64,000 nt of DNA from Mucilaginibacter sp. MD40 (GCF_002288635.1 NZ_NRSW01000001.1:2466802-2530801); one strand, 5' to 3'. Shown: positions 35,151-45,379, counted from the stretch's first letter. A program made the numbers and translations. The notes: generated by a model from the letters alone, not told the origin.

Positions 35151-37724
35151 CTAAGCCAGGTTACGGCCGGCATTCACAATACCGTAAACCGTGCGTATCA
35201 CCAGTTTGTTGTAAACACCTATTAATTCCTCGTCGTCTATTTCATTCAGGCGCAGGAGCGCGTAGTGCTGTATAATTACCAATGGCAGCACAATACGTTC
35301 GCGTACGGCAATGGAACGCCTGTCAACAGGGTATTCTTCCATCAGCACGTTTGTACCGGTGAGTTGCAGCAACATGTCACGCGTTAATTCGTATTCGGCT
35401 TTAAGGCCCTTCCAGAATTTGCTGAACTTTTTATCATTAGCCATGTAGGCGGTAACCCTGAAATCTGATTTAGACATAGACATCATACAGTTATCCAGCA
35501 TGGTCTTAAAAAAGCCCGAGCGGTGGTATAACTCCTGCACTTCGTCCCAATGTCCGCTTTCTTTCATTTGCTTTAACGCGGTACCCACACCGTAAAAACC
35601 CGGAATATTTTGTTTAAGCTGGCTCCAGGATGTTACAAAGCTGATAGCCCGGAGATCTTCCAGTTTTAGTTTAGCTCCCGGGTTACGTTTAGTTGGCCTG
35701 CTGCTGATATTGATCTGGGATAACAGCTTCAGCGGACTAAATTTTTCCAGGTAATCCATAAATAGGGGATGCTCGCGCAGCTCCATAAATAGTTTATGGC
35801 TGCTTTCGGCCATGTTGGAAATAAGCGATTTATGCTTTTCATCAAGCAGGTCAAAATGGTTGGGGTGCAGGGCAGATGTTACGCCCGCGCTAATGAGTTG
35901 TTCTGTATTAAAACGGGCGGTTTCAACAGAGCCATATTGCGAACTTACCGTTTGCCCCTGTATAGTCAACTGGATATGATCATTCGCTATCTCCTTGCCC
36001 ATAGAAGCATAAAAGCGGTGCGTTTTACCACCGCCGCGGGCAGGCGGGCCACCACGGCCATCAAAAAATGCCAGTTGTATACCGTGCTTACGTGCCATAG
36101 CGGTAAGTTCAACTTTGGCCTTATATATGCTCCAGTTAGCCATCAGGTAGCCGCCATCCTTGGTACTGTCGCTAAAGCCCAGCATAATGGTTTGCTTGTT
36201 TCCGCGCTTTTTAAGGTGAGCCTTGTAGAAAGGGTGGGTGTACAGGCGCTCCATCACCTCACTGGCATGTTTAAGATCATTAACGGTCTCAAACAATGGC
36301 ATAAAATCAATACTCAGCTTATCCTTTTCCCAGCCGCTCCATAAAAACAGGGCGATGAGCTGTAGAATATCTGATGCCTGCTGGCAATTGCTGATAATAA
36401 AACGCTGACAGCCTTTTTCACCATTACTGTGTTGTATCTGTTTTACCAGCCTGATGGTGTCCAGCGTATCGCGTATGAGGGGCTCAGCCGTTTCGGGGCA
36501 TTTAAAATCGGCCTGGTTAAATGGCAAGCTCTTAATTTTAGCCGCCTCATCCATTTCTTCGTAATTTTTGGGTACGCCGGTATATACTTTTTCTGTAGTA
36601 TACTTAAACACGTTACGCAATACGCGGCTATCCTGCCTGATATCAAGCGTGGCGAAGTAACTACCGAAAAGCTTCACCTTTTGTATCAGGTTATCTACTA
36701 CGCTCACAAACAAACCATCATGTTCTTTTACCAGTGTTTCGCGCATATCGCGAAGAGTTTTCAGTAGCTCGGGCTGCAAATCCTTTGGATTCTCCTGTGG
36801 GTTAAAAGCATTATCATACAGCAAACTCTCCAGGAGGGCAATGGTATCCGTAAAGCCACGGAAAGTGATGCGGCGTTTCAGGTTCCTGAAATCGCGGTAA
36901 TAACACCTGTAGATGATCTGCCGCAGCATAGACGATACCGAACGCGTAGTTTCGGTGGTCACATTAGGGTTACCATCCCTGTCGCCACCCGGCCAGAAAC
37001 CCAGCTCCAGTACGTTGGCATTCCCCTCAATATCAAATTCATCCTCTAATTTTGATTGTATTGACGATAACGCGTTGTAGAAAATATTTTCGAGGAACCA
37101 TACCAGGCTGGCAGCCTCATCCACGGGGGTAGGCGATGTTTTGTTGAAGAATGGCGTTTTACCTAACTGCTGCAGTAACACATCAATGGTGGATATATCG
37201 TTGGCTTTAAGCGCCTCAATAAGATCGGTCATAATACCCAGCACGCTTCCCGGGTAAAACTGTGTAGGGTGAGCGGTTAATACCAGCCTGAGCGAAAAAT
37301 CCTGTAATTGTTTGCTGATGCGGGCACGCGCCTCCTCGCTTTGCGAGGCCTGCTGTATGAGGCTTTGCAATGTACCGGTATCATCTCCGCGGCCGACCTT
37401 GTTAAATAGCGAATCTTCAATAGCATCAAACAATACCACCTGGCGTTCAATATATTGTATAAACCTGAATAACCGGTTCAGCTCTTCGCGATGATCAATA
37501 CCGGGGACATATTTTTTAAAAAATGATTCGATGATCTCCACCGGGGATAGCTGTTCGGCGGCTCCTTTTTCACAATGTGAGCTAAAAAAGGGCAGCAATA
37601 TCCCTATCTCCTTTACCTGGTAAAACGGAAGCGTTTGAAATAAACTGTTGTACAGCTCAAAACGTTTAACCACCTCATGGTTAAATACAGTTTCTTTTTG
37701 GCTTAGCCTTAAGGTTGATGGCAT
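35151..37724 (-). CDS. ppc: Phosphoenolpyruvate carboxylase
   Basis: PEP carboxylase makes oxaloacetate from PEP and bicarbonate, replenishing the TCA cycle. The 857-residue product has the essential motifs in order: VLTAHPTQFYPG (His 152), GFWPGGDRDGNPNV, DSTKDGGYLMANWSIYKAK, and the catalytic loop FFDGRGGPPARGGGKTHRF. The C-terminus is NAGRNLA; many family members end in NTG, so this end differs, but the preceding fold is intact. A length near 857 is somewhat short of the E. coli enzyme (883) and usual for Bacteroidota. It stands alone between DUF4142 and the divergent FUSC gene. Confidence 0.97.
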   Translation of the reverse strand: MPSTLRLSQKETVFNHEVVKRFELYNSLFQTLPFYQVKEIGILLPFFSSHCEKGAAEQLSPVEIIESFFKKYVPGIDHREELNRLFRFIQYIERQVVLFDAIEDSLFNKVGRGDDTGTLQSLIQQASQSEEARARISKQLQDFSLRLVLTAHPTQFYPGSVLGIMTDLIEALKANDISTIDVLLQQLGKTPFFNKTSPTPVDEAASLVWFLENIFYNALSSIQSKLEDEFDIEGNANVLELGFWPGGDRDGNPNVTTETTRSVSSMLRQIIYRCYYRDFRNLKRRITFRGFTDTIALLESLLYDNAFNPQENPKDLQPELLKTLRDMRETLVKEHDGLFVSVVDNLIQKVKLFGSYFATLDIRQDSRVLRNVFKYTTEKVYTGVPKNYEEMDEAAKIKSLPFNQADFKCPETAEPLIRDTLDTIRLVKQIQHSNGEKGCQRFIISNCQQASDILQLIALFLWSGWEKDKLSIDFMPLFETVNDLKHASEVMERLYTHPFYKAHLKKRGNKQTIMLGFSDSTKDGGYLMANWSIYKAKVELTAMARKHGIQLAFFDGRGGPPARGGGKTHRFYASMGKEIANDHIQLTIQGQTVSSQYGSVETARFNTEQLISAGVTSALHPNHFDLLDEKHKSLISNMAESSHKLFMELREHPLFMDYLEKFSPLKLLSQINISSRPTKRNPGAKLKLEDLRAISFVTSWSQLKQNIPGFYGVGTALKQMKESGHWDEVQELYHRSGFFKTMLDNCMMSMSKSDFRVTAYMANDKKFSKFWKGLKAEYELTRDMLLQLTGTNVLMEEYPVDRRSIAVRERIVLPLVIIQHYALLRLNEIDDEELIGVYNKLVIRTVYGIVNAGRNLA

Positions 37725-37912
37725 ACGGTAATTTTTAACAGGTGAAATTGGTATATAACGGCGTGAATTTAATTATCTAAAATCAAAATACGTCATAAAG
37801 TATTAAATTATTAATAATAAGGTCAATTTAATGCGATAATGATTAGTATAAACTTAGCGGCAAAATATTTGTTTAGTTTTGCATCACAAATATCCAGCCC
37901 AACAAAATATCC
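37725..37912. promoter_or_regulatory. Divergent promoter region of ppc and the FUSC gene
   Basis: This 188-base AT-rich gap contains TAGTTTTG at 37874-37881, a match to the Bacteroidota -7 consensus TAnnTTTG about 30 bases before the FUSC ATG. No further repeat or RNA gene was seen. Confidence 0.4.
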
Positions 37913-40078
37913 ATGAAGAGCCAACAGCGCGAAATAAAAAGCTTTTTTTACAGCCAATATTTTTCTGATGGCCTGCGCATGACCATGGGGATACTTATCC
38001 CTACACTGGTAATGATGGAACTGGGTGATTTTGATACCGGGTTAACCCTCTCTTTAGGAGCGCTTTGTATTTGCACTATTGACACTCCCGGCCCGCTTAC
38101 ACACAAGCGCAATGGTATGGCCATTGGCAACCTGTTGTTGTTATTGGTAGCCCTTACAACGGGTTACGCGCGCATGAATGTGGTTGCCCTGGCTATTGAA
38201 ATTACCATTTTCGCTTTCCTGTTCTCCATGCTTACGGTTTATGGTAACCGGGCAGCATCAGTAGGTACATCGTCTCTGCTCATCATGATATTTATGATGG
38301 ACAAGCATTTACCGCCGGAGGAGGTACCCGGGTTTAGCCTTACGCTACTGGCGGGTGGTATATGGTACATGCTGTTCGCCATTATATTTTTCGGGATAAG
38401 GCCTTACCGCGCCGCTCAGCAAACATTGGGAGAAAACGTAGCCGATATTGCCAACTTTCTGCGCATTAAGGCAGATTTTTATGATACCAGAACAGATATA
38501 GACGAGAACTACAAAAAGCTGGTACTATCACAGATACAGGTGAGCAACCACCAGGACGCGGTGCGTGAAATACTGTTTAAAAGCCGCATGCTGGTAAAAG
38601 AATCGACCCCGGCAAGCCGCATACTGGTGCTTACCTTTAATGACCTGGTTGATATGTTTGAGCAGATCATGGCTACCCACTATGATTATGCTTATATCCG
38701 CGAGAAATTTGAACACACCGGCATATTGACTGACATCAACCGGTTTCTGCACATCGTAGCGGATGATCTGGACAACATCGGCTATGCGGTGCTGGCCAAC
38801 ACCAGGCCTCAAAAACTAAGTAACCTCGACCTGCAACTGGAAAGGTTAAAGGTAAAGATTGATGAAGTAGGTGCCGATGAAAAAGAAACCAGCAACCTGG
38901 TACTAAAAAAGATATTAATTAACCTGCGCGATCTTGTGGGTCGTATCGGCAATATTTATAAGTATTATCATTCCAAAGCTTCTGACGGGCTGGTACAGAG
39001 TAAGCCGGGTGTTGAATACTCCAAATTTGTAGCCCAGCTTGACTTTGCCCCCCATATATTTACCGATAACCTTACGCTAAAATCGGGCGCTTTTAAACAT
39101 GCCCTGCGGGTAGCGCTGGTGTGTTTGGTTGGTTTTATAACGGCCAAGAATTTCTCACTGGGCGGGCATAGCTACTGGGTGCTGCTCACCATTATCGTGA
39201 TCCTGAAACCGGGTTTCAGCCTTTCAAAACAACGCAACTACCAGCGTTTGATCGGTACCATTGCCGGTGGCGTGATCGGGGTGCTGATACTGAACCTGAT
39301 ACCCGATAAAACGGCCCAGTTTGTTATACTGGTGGTTTTAATGATAGGTACTTACAGCTTTTCGAGGCTCAACTACATTGTATCCGTTATCCTCATGACG
39401 CCTTATGTGCTATTATTGTTCAAGTTTTTGGGGGTGGGCATATTAGATGTGGCGCAGGAACGAATTATTGATACGATAATAGGTTCGGGCATTGCATTTT
39501 TAGCCAGTTATCTTATCTTCCCTACATGGGAATTTCAACAGGTGAGCGATAGCCTTAAGATGGCTATTACCGCCAATTTGAATTACCTGCGTAAAATATC
39601 AGACAGCCTCTCGGGCATTGAAGTTACCTTAACCGAATATAAATTGGCCCGTAAGGATGTATATGTGAGCTCGGCCAACTTATCTGCCGTATTTGAGCGT
39701 ATGACGTCGGAGCCTAAGAGTAAGCAGCGTAATATTAAAGACCTGCATAAATTTGTGGTACTGAACCACATCCTGGCTTCTTACGCGGCTAATATTGCAT
39801 CGGCTTTGGTACTTAATCGCCCTAAAAATACTCATGCCGATATGCAAAAACTGGTAAAACGCAGTATTGCTACCCTTAGAGACACCCAAAGGAAATTAAG
39901 CGCCGAAGTTGTGAGCAGTCAACCACCCGAAGATAACATCAAGTTAAATCCTGCTACAAAACCTGAAGCCCCGCAAGTGCCACTAAACGCCGATGAGAAG
40001 CTGATGAAAGAGCAACTCGGCTTTATCAACAAGATCTCCGTGGATATAGCCAAGGTTACCGAAGCTGTACTAACCTGA
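37913..40078 (+). CDS. FUSC family inner membrane protein (YccS/YhfK-like)
   Basis: The 721-residue product has two blocks of about six transmembrane helices (about residues 20-160 and 395-525), each followed by a cytoplasmic helical domain. The second block, with KNFSLGGHSYWVLLTIIVILKPGFSLSKQRNYQRLIGTIAGGVIG, carries the fusaric-acid-resistance (FUSC) signature. The first domain matches the YccS/YhfK N-terminal region. Members are thought to export aromatic acids or other small molecules, but the substrate here is unknown. It converges with the PRC-barrel gene, leaving only two bases between them. Confidence 0.94.
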   Translation: MKSQQREIKSFFYSQYFSDGLRMTMGILIPTLVMMELGDFDTGLTLSLGALCICTIDTPGPLTHKRNGMAIGNLLLLLVALTTGYARMNVVALAIEITIFAFLFSMLTVYGNRAASVGTSSLLIMIFMMDKHLPPEEVPGFSLTLLAGGIWYMLFAIIFFGIRPYRAAQQTLGENVADIANFLRIKADFYDTRTDIDENYKKLVLSQIQVSNHQDAVREILFKSRMLVKESTPASRILVLTFNDLVDMFEQIMATHYDYAYIREKFEHTGILTDINRFLHIVADDLDNIGYAVLANTRPQKLSNLDLQLERLKVKIDEVGADEKETSNLVLKKILINLRDLVGRIGNIYKYYHSKASDGLVQSKPGVEYSKFVAQLDFAPHIFTDNLTLKSGAFKHALRVALVCLVGFITAKNFSLGGHSYWVLLTIIVILKPGFSLSKQRNYQRLIGTIAGGVIGVLILNLIPDKTAQFVILVVLMIGTYSFSRLNYIVSVILMTPYVLLLFKFLGVGILDVAQERIIDTIIGSGIAFLASYLIFPTWEFQQVSDSLKMAITANLNYLRKISDSLSGIEVTLTEYKLARKDVYVSSANLSAVFERMTSEPKSKQRNIKDLHKFVVLNHILASYAANIASALVLNRPKNTHADMQKLVKRSIATLRDTQRKLSAEVVSSQPPEDNIKLNPATKPEAPQVPLNADEKLMKEQLGFINKISVDIAKVTEAVLT

Positions 40079-40080
40079 TA

Positions 40081-40542
40081 TTAGTCCTTCTTGGCGTAAA
40101 ATTTGGTTTGTGCCACGTGTAGTGAACCGGGTGGGATAGGAGCGTCGCGTTCCGGAATGTCTAAAGCACGCCTTATAGTATCGTCTGTATCTTTATTGAT
40201 CTCGCGTCCACGTTCGTAAAGCGGCAAATATTCCAGCGTGGTGGTACTTATACCCGGCAATTTAACTACGTCTTTGTCCAGGTCAAAAACTGCAATATCT
40301 ATCGGGACTATTACCCGACCATCATCAAGCCCGGCATTGTTGCTTTCCATATCCAGTATAATGTAGCGTACTTTTCTTGTATCGGCGTTAAATAAGAGGT
40401 CGTAAACTTCGCCCACTTTGTTTTGGTGGGTATCTAAAACATCCCAGCCCATAACGTTGGGTTGGCTGTCAACTATTTCAAAATCGCTCTCGCTTAATTC
40501 TTCAAGGAGGCCGTAGTCGGCGCTGTTATCTGCAAAATCCAT
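40081..40542 (-). CDS. PRC-barrel domain protein
   Basis: The 153-residue cytoplasmic protein contains a PRC barrel (about residues 25-100): VMGWDVLDTHQNKVGEVYDLLFNADTRKVRYIILDMESN and VIVPIDIAVFD. This small beta-barrel occurs in RimM and in photosynthetic reaction-centre H subunits, and mediates protein or RNA contacts. The C-terminal 40 residues are an extension with ALDIPERDAPIPPGSLHVAQTKFYAKKD. The biological role is not known. The OmpA gene lies 21 bases upstream on the same strand. Confidence 0.9.
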   Translation of the reverse strand: MDFADNSADYGLLEELSESDFEIVDSQPNVMGWDVLDTHQNKVGEVYDLLFNADTRKVRYIILDMESNNAGLDDGRVIVPIDIAVFDLDKDVVKLPGISTTTLEYLPLYERGREINKDTDDTIRRALDIPERDAPIPPGSLHVAQTKFYAKKD

Positions 40543-40563
40543 TTTGGTATGTATTAAAGTAAA

Positions 40564-41214
40564 CTACTGTGCTGCCTTATTAGGGAAGGCAACAATTTCA
40601 ACGCTGCGGTTAAGCGCCCGTCCGCTTTCTGTGCTGTTGGGTGCCACGGGTTGTTGCTCCCCAAGCGAATGTACCGATACCTGGTCGTCAGGTAGGCCGC
40701 CTTTTTTATTCAGCCATTCTTTTACAGCCTTTGCCCTCGCTTCGCCCAATGCCTTATTGGTGGCTGTGTTGCCTACAGAATCGGTATGCCCGTAAACACC
40801 TATGTTAGCGTCTTTATAGCGCTTAATGAGTGAAGAAGCTACTTGCTTTAAGGTAACTTCTGATGAAGGCTGCAATGTGCTTTGGCCCTTCTTAAAAAGA
40901 ATGTTCTCGCCCAGGCTATAGATGGTATACTGATCGTTACCTTTTACAATAATAGCCGTATCGGTGATTTCATCATATTGTTCTTTGGGAATATTCAGGT
41001 CTATCTTATTCCAGTCGGGCTGGGTGGTTACAATTACGTTGCTATCCTTTTTAGTGCTGTCGTGCGCAGTGGTATCAGTAGCGTCTACCCTCAAAGGCGA
41101 AGTCCTGTTACATCCGTTATACAACAATACAGCTGCCCCAACAGCTAATATGAAAAATATTATCCACAGCCAGGTTGAACTATGCTTTTTAGGCTGTACA
41201 TCTAATTGTGCCAT
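40564..41214 (-). CDS. OmpA family protein, membrane-anchored
   Basis: The 216-residue product, from the ATG at 41214, has a short cytoplasmic N-terminus, one transmembrane helix (LWIIFFILAVGAAVLLYNGC) and a C-terminal OmpA-like peptidoglycan-binding domain (about 110-215) with ENILFKKGQSTLQPSSE, GHTDSVGNTATNKALGEARAKAVKEWL and LGEQQPVAPN. It therefore links the membrane to the cell wall. A more upstream in-frame ATG (41262) is less likely. It is followed by the PRC-barrel gene, and the two may share a transcript. Confidence 0.94.
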   Translation of the reverse strand: MAQLDVQPKKHSSTWLWIIFFILAVGAAVLLYNGCNRTSPLRVDATDTTAHDSTKKDSNVIVTTQPDWNKIDLNIPKEQYDEITDTAIIVKGNDQYTIYSLGENILFKKGQSTLQPSSEVTLKQVASSLIKRYKDANIGVYGHTDSVGNTATNKALGEARAKAVKEWLNKKGGLPDDQVSVHSLGEQQPVAPNSTESGRALNRSVEIVAFPNKAAQ

Positions 41215-41355
41215 ATCCTTAATTTTATTAGCAGCTAAGCATAAACCACGCCAAACTATCAAACCCTGTTACGGCATACCGCCAGACATTAATTGCAACG
41301 CTTGTTAGCAATAAAATTATTGGCCGCAGTGCGCATTAATTCGCACATTTGTTTA

Positions 41356-43413
41356 ATGCACTTTTTGTATCCGGCTTTTTTATGGGCGTTATCGGCATTG
41401 GCCATACCATTAATTATCCACCTGTTTAGTTTCAGGAGGTATAAAAAGGTATATTTTACTAATGTACAGTTCTTACAGGAGGTTGAACTGCAGCAGGCAG
41501 GCAGGCGCAACCTTCGCGAAAGGCTCATTTTACTATCACGCCTGCTGATGATAGGCTTCCTGGTACTGGCATTCGCGCAACCTTATATACCGGGTAAAGA
41601 TGCCTCCGCAGCAGGTAAACAACAGGTGGTAAGCATTTTTGTAGACAACAGCTACAGTATGCAAACCATCAATAAAGAAGGTACGCTGCTTGGCCAGGCA
41701 AAAGAACGCGCCCGACAAATAGCAGGCGCTTACGGAATAAATGATCGCTTCCAAATACTGACCAATGATTTTGAGGGCCGGCATCAGCGCCTGCTCAGCC
41801 TGAGCGAATTTAATGACGCGGTTGATACCATTAAGGCAAGCCCACGCCACCGCACCCTAACAGAGATCATCAGCAGGCAGCAGCAATTATTAAACATGCA
41901 GGCTGGCATACCGGCACACAGCTATATCCTGTCAGACTTTCAGCAAAATATGGCCGCCGCCAAGCCCTCAGAAGCAACTCATATGCGCGTTAACCTGGTA
42001 AGGATAACACCGGGCTCGTTCCCTAACATGGCGGTAGATAGTGTTTGGTTCCTGTCGGCCAAACATCGGCCCGGCGAAACCGAGCGCCTGGTGGTAAAGC
42101 TGCATAACTATGCGGATAAGCCTGCCGTTAAGGTACCCTTATCATTAAGCATTAACGGCAAACAGAAAGCGGTAGGCAGCTTTAGCGTAAAAGAGCGCAC
42201 TGTACAAAATGATACGCTTACCTTCTCGGGCCTTGATGCAGGCTGGCAAAGTGGAGTAATTGAGTTACAGGATAACCCGGTAGTGTTTGACAATCATTTT
42301 TATTTCGCCTTTAATGTTACCGACCAGTTGCCGGTATTACTGGTGCATGCCGATACCGCCAACAAGTACCTGAATGCCGTTTTTAGTACCGATGGTTTTT
42401 TTAAGCCCAGCACGGTTGCCTATGGTAGTGTAGATTATACTTCATTAAATAGCTATCCGCTGGTGGTATTGAGCGATGTAAAAAACATAAGTACGGGCTT
42501 AGCCCAGCAGCTAAGGGCGTATGTGCAAAACGGTGGTAACTTAATGATATTTCCTTCCACTATGGCTGATGCAGGCAGCTATCAGGCATTATTGCAACCA
42601 TTGGGCGCTGCGTATCCTTCTAAACTTATAAGTGCTAAAACCAAAGCTTCGGCTATTAACCTCCAAAACCCGGTATTCAGTAACATGTTCGAGGCAGCCC
42701 CTCAAAACCCCGATCTGCCCTTTGCTAATAAATATTACCATATGGAGCCCGGAAATAGCAGAAGTGAATACCTCATCCGCCTGCAATCAGGAACGGATAT
42801 GCTGCAGGTTACCACATCAGGCAGGGGAAGGGTTTATACATCTGCCGTGCCATTAAACGAGGAGTTTAGTAACCTGCCTGTTCATGGCTTGTTTGTACCC
42901 ATTATGCTGCGCATAGCGCTCCTGAGCGGGCATGATGGGCCATTGTTTTATTCAACGGAACGAAATGCAGCTATGGAGACTGTGCCACTGCGTTCATCAG
43001 AAAAATCAATTGTAAAACTGAGCAACGGAAAAGAAACCATTATCCCAGAAGTAAGGCAGCAGGATGGAAGCAGTGTGCTTTATTTGCCGGGCCAGTTGCT
43101 GCATGCCGGAGCATACCGTTTAATACAGCAGGATAACCTGGCCGCCGTACTGGCGTTCAATAACAGCAACAGCGAATCTGACCTGAGGTATCTGGATAAT
43201 TCAGCGCTTGCCCGGGAGGTGCCGGGCAACGCAAGCACAACCGAAGCAGACAAGCTAAATATTAACAGAATAAACAGCATTGCAAATTGGGGACTGCAAT
43301 TATGGAAACTTTGTATAATTTTGGCGCTGATATTTATGGCGACAGAAATTTTGCTGGTGAGATACTTTAAAGTCAACAAACCACACTTTCCTGACCCTGA
43401 CCATATCAGCTAA
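41356..43413 (+). CDS. BatA/VWA-type membrane protein
   Basis: From the ATG at 41356 the product has 685 residues. It begins with two hydrophobic segments around a basic loop (MHFLYPAFLWALSALAIPL, then HLFSFRRYKKVYFTNVQFLQEVE), the BatA N-terminal signature, continues with a VWA-like domain containing SIFVDNSYSMQT (a partial MIDAS, DxSxS changed to DNSYS), and has a long beta-rich periplasmic region, ending in a C-terminal transmembrane helix (LWKLCIILALIFMATEILLV). It heads a four-gene operon with the dihydroorotase-like gene, 21 bases away. The function is unknown; in other species such proteins belong to Bat or von Willebrand factor systems. Confidence 0.9.
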   Translation: MHFLYPAFLWALSALAIPLIIHLFSFRRYKKVYFTNVQFLQEVELQQAGRRNLRERLILLSRLLMIGFLVLAFAQPYIPGKDASAAGKQQVVSIFVDNSYSMQTINKEGTLLGQAKERARQIAGAYGINDRFQILTNDFEGRHQRLLSLSEFNDAVDTIKASPRHRTLTEIISRQQQLLNMQAGIPAHSYILSDFQQNMAAAKPSEATHMRVNLVRITPGSFPNMAVDSVWFLSAKHRPGETERLVVKLHNYADKPAVKVPLSLSINGKQKAVGSFSVKERTVQNDTLTFSGLDAGWQSGVIELQDNPVVFDNHFYFAFNVTDQLPVLLVHADTANKYLNAVFSTDGFFKPSTVAYGSVDYTSLNSYPLVVLSDVKNISTGLAQQLRAYVQNGGNLMIFPSTMADAGSYQALLQPLGAAYPSKLISAKTKASAINLQNPVFSNMFEAAPQNPDLPFANKYYHMEPGNSRSEYLIRLQSGTDMLQVTTSGRGRVYTSAVPLNEEFSNLPVHGLFVPIMLRIALLSGHDGPLFYSTERNAAMETVPLRSSEKSIVKLSNGKETIIPEVRQQDGSSVLYLPGQLLHAGAYRLIQQDNLAAVLAFNNSNSESDLRYLDNSALAREVPGNASTTEADKLNINRINSIANWGLQLWKLCIILALIFMATEILLVRYFKVNKPHFPDPDHIS

Positions 43414-43434
43414 CCCTTCATAAAACAGCAGCTA

Positions 43435-44691
43435 ATGAATTTACTCATTAAATCAGCTACCGTTACAGACCCTGCCTCGTCATTCAACAACAAGGTTGCC
43501 GATATTTTAATTAAGGATGGTATTATACAGGAAATTGCCGCTGATATAGATGGCGAAGACATAGAGATATTTGATGCTGAAGGCTACCATGTTTCTCCCG
43601 GCTTGTTTGATCTCAACTGCAATATTGGTGAATTAGGGTTAGAAACCAAGGAAGACCTGGAAACCGGAACCGCGGCAGCAGCAGCCGGTGGCTTTACCGG
43701 GATAGCCTTAATGCCCAACACACAACCGCCCGTACATTCTAAAGCCGAGGTGGAGTACCTGCTTAATAGGGCCAAAAATAACCTGGTAGATATTTATCCG
43801 CTGGGTACCATTTCACACAAACGCGAAGGAAAGGATATGGCCGAAATGTACGATATGTACAAGAGCGGCGCCAAAGCCTTTACCGATGGTAACCGCCCTG
43901 TACAAGATGCCGGGCTGATGGAGCGCGCCATGTTATATGTGCAGAACTTTGGCGCCAGGGTGATCTCATATCCCGAAGATATTTCCATAGCGGGTAAAGC
44001 GAAAATGAACGAAGGCGTGGTAAGTACCATGCTCGGCATGAAGGGTATACCAGCCCTTGCCGAAGAACTGATGATAGCACGCGACCTTTACCTGGCCGAA
44101 GACACTGGGGCAGCTATACACTTTACTACCATATCAACAGCCCACGCGATTGAGCTGATACGCGAAGCTAAACGCAAAGGCGTTAATGTAACCTGCGATG
44201 TTGCCCTGCACAACCTTGTATTAACAGATGAGGCTTTAATGGATTTTGACAGCCATTACAAAGTGAAACCCCCATTGCGTACCCAAAAGGATGTTGACGC
44301 TTTAATAGCGGGCGTAAAAGATGGCACCATTGACGCCATAGTTACACAGCATACCCCGCATGAGGTAGAATTTAAGGCCGTAGAGTTTGAAGTAGCCGAA
44401 TACGGCATGATCGGCCTGCAAACCGCATTACCCGTTGCATTATCTGCCGGATTGAGCCCGGAAATGATCATTGAAAAAATGTCGGTAAACCCGAGGCGCA
44501 TACTTACCGCCGATACCGCCGCAATTGAGCATGGCGCTAATGCCAACCTCATCGTATTTGATGCCCGGTCGGAATGGGAATACAATAAGCAAAATAACCG
44601 CTCGAAAAGTTACAATTCGCCGTTTTTAGGGCAGAACCTAAAGGGCAAAGTATTGTTATCCATCAATAACAATAAAATAGCAAAATTTTAA
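43435..44691 (+). CDS. pyrC: Dihydroorotase-like amidohydrolase, probably without catalytic activity
   Basis: The 418-residue protein has the amidohydrolase fold of the multifunctional dihydroorotase type. Key residues differ: the metal-binding HxH strand reads D59-L-N-C-N63 instead of DxHxH, the usual TDHAPH reads TQHTPH with Gln at 305 in place of the catalytic Asp, and the usual SDDG region is TDGN. His 259 (DVALHNL) and other structural parts remain. This resembles inactive PyrC-like proteins (PyrC' or pseudo-DHO) that help assemble aspartate carbamoyltransferase in some bacteria; no pyrB lies in this window. It is the second gene of a four-gene operon. Confidence 0.9.
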   Translation: MNLLIKSATVTDPASSFNNKVADILIKDGIIQEIAADIDGEDIEIFDAEGYHVSPGLFDLNCNIGELGLETKEDLETGTAAAAAGGFTGIALMPNTQPPVHSKAEVEYLLNRAKNNLVDIYPLGTISHKREGKDMAEMYDMYKSGAKAFTDGNRPVQDAGLMERAMLYVQNFGARVISYPEDISIAGKAKMNEGVVSTMLGMKGIPALAEELMIARDLYLAEDTGAAIHFTTISTAHAIELIREAKRKGVNVTCDVALHNLVLTDEALMDFDSHYKVKPPLRTQKDVDALIAGVKDGTIDAIVTQHTPHEVEFKAVEFEVAEYGMIGLQTALPVALSAGLSPEMIIEKMSVNPRRILTADTAAIEHGANANLIVFDARSEWEYNKQNNRSKSYNSPFLGQNLKGKVLLSINNNKIAKF

Positions 44692-44702
44692 ACCTCAATT
44701 TT

Positions 44703-45371
44703 ATGACGGACCCAAAGGTAAGCAAAGCCATTACAGCTGCTTTACAGGCATTTAACCAATATAATTCCGCAGGTACGGAAGCCGCTAAACCGGATTTTGA
44801 AGCCGTTTTTTCGGCGGAAGCCGACTTTATGACCAAAGTTGACCTGCTCGACAAAGTTTTTGACGACAATCCACGACTGGAAGAACTGCGTGAGCCATTC
44901 TTTGATCTGTTGATGATCAATTTCTTTAGCGAGGATGTTAAAAAACTGGAAGACGATTACCTGGAAACACCAGAGTGGGAAGATATTGAGGAGCAAACAC
45001 TTGACCGTGGTACAGAGCTACTTAACCTGCTGCTCTACCTGAACGAGTGCGACGATGAGGATATAGAACCCGAACTGGAAGATTATCTGAAAGAGTTTTT
45101 ACTGGTTGATGAGGACGAGTTTCAGGATGAGCACCGCATTTATGAACCCATTATAGCAAACCAGATATTGGTAGAAAGCCCGCTTAGCGAAGTAAAAAAA
45201 GTTGCAGGTAGTGTGCCCGAGGATTCAGAAGTAAAGGAGCTGTTTTATCCTATCATGGCGTTTTTCCAGAATACCAGCCCAACAACAAGCGATAAACAGG
45301 AAATAGCCGACAACGCGGTTAATCAGCCTTTTGATATGGCGGTGTTGGAAATATTGCTTAGTTTTAAATAA
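44703..45371 (+). CDS. Acidic helical protein, function unknown
   Basis: The 222-residue protein is strongly acidic, with many Asp/Glu (for example DECDDEDIEPELEDYLKEFLL), and almost wholly predicted helix. No signal peptide, membrane segment or motif was recognised. It lies 11 bases after the dihydroorotase-like gene and 8 bases before the DUF4199 gene, so it belongs to that operon. A partner or scaffold role is possible from context, but unproven. Confidence 0.8.
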   Translation: MTDPKVSKAITAALQAFNQYNSAGTEAAKPDFEAVFSAEADFMTKVDLLDKVFDDNPRLEELREPFFDLLMINFFSEDVKKLEDDYLETPEWEDIEEQTLDRGTELLNLLLYLNECDDEDIEPELEDYLKEFLLVDEDEFQDEHRIYEPIIANQILVESPLSEVKKVAGSVPEDSEVKELFYPIMAFFQNTSPTTSDKQEIADNAVNQPFDMAVLEILLSFK

Positions 45372-45379
45372 AAAACACA

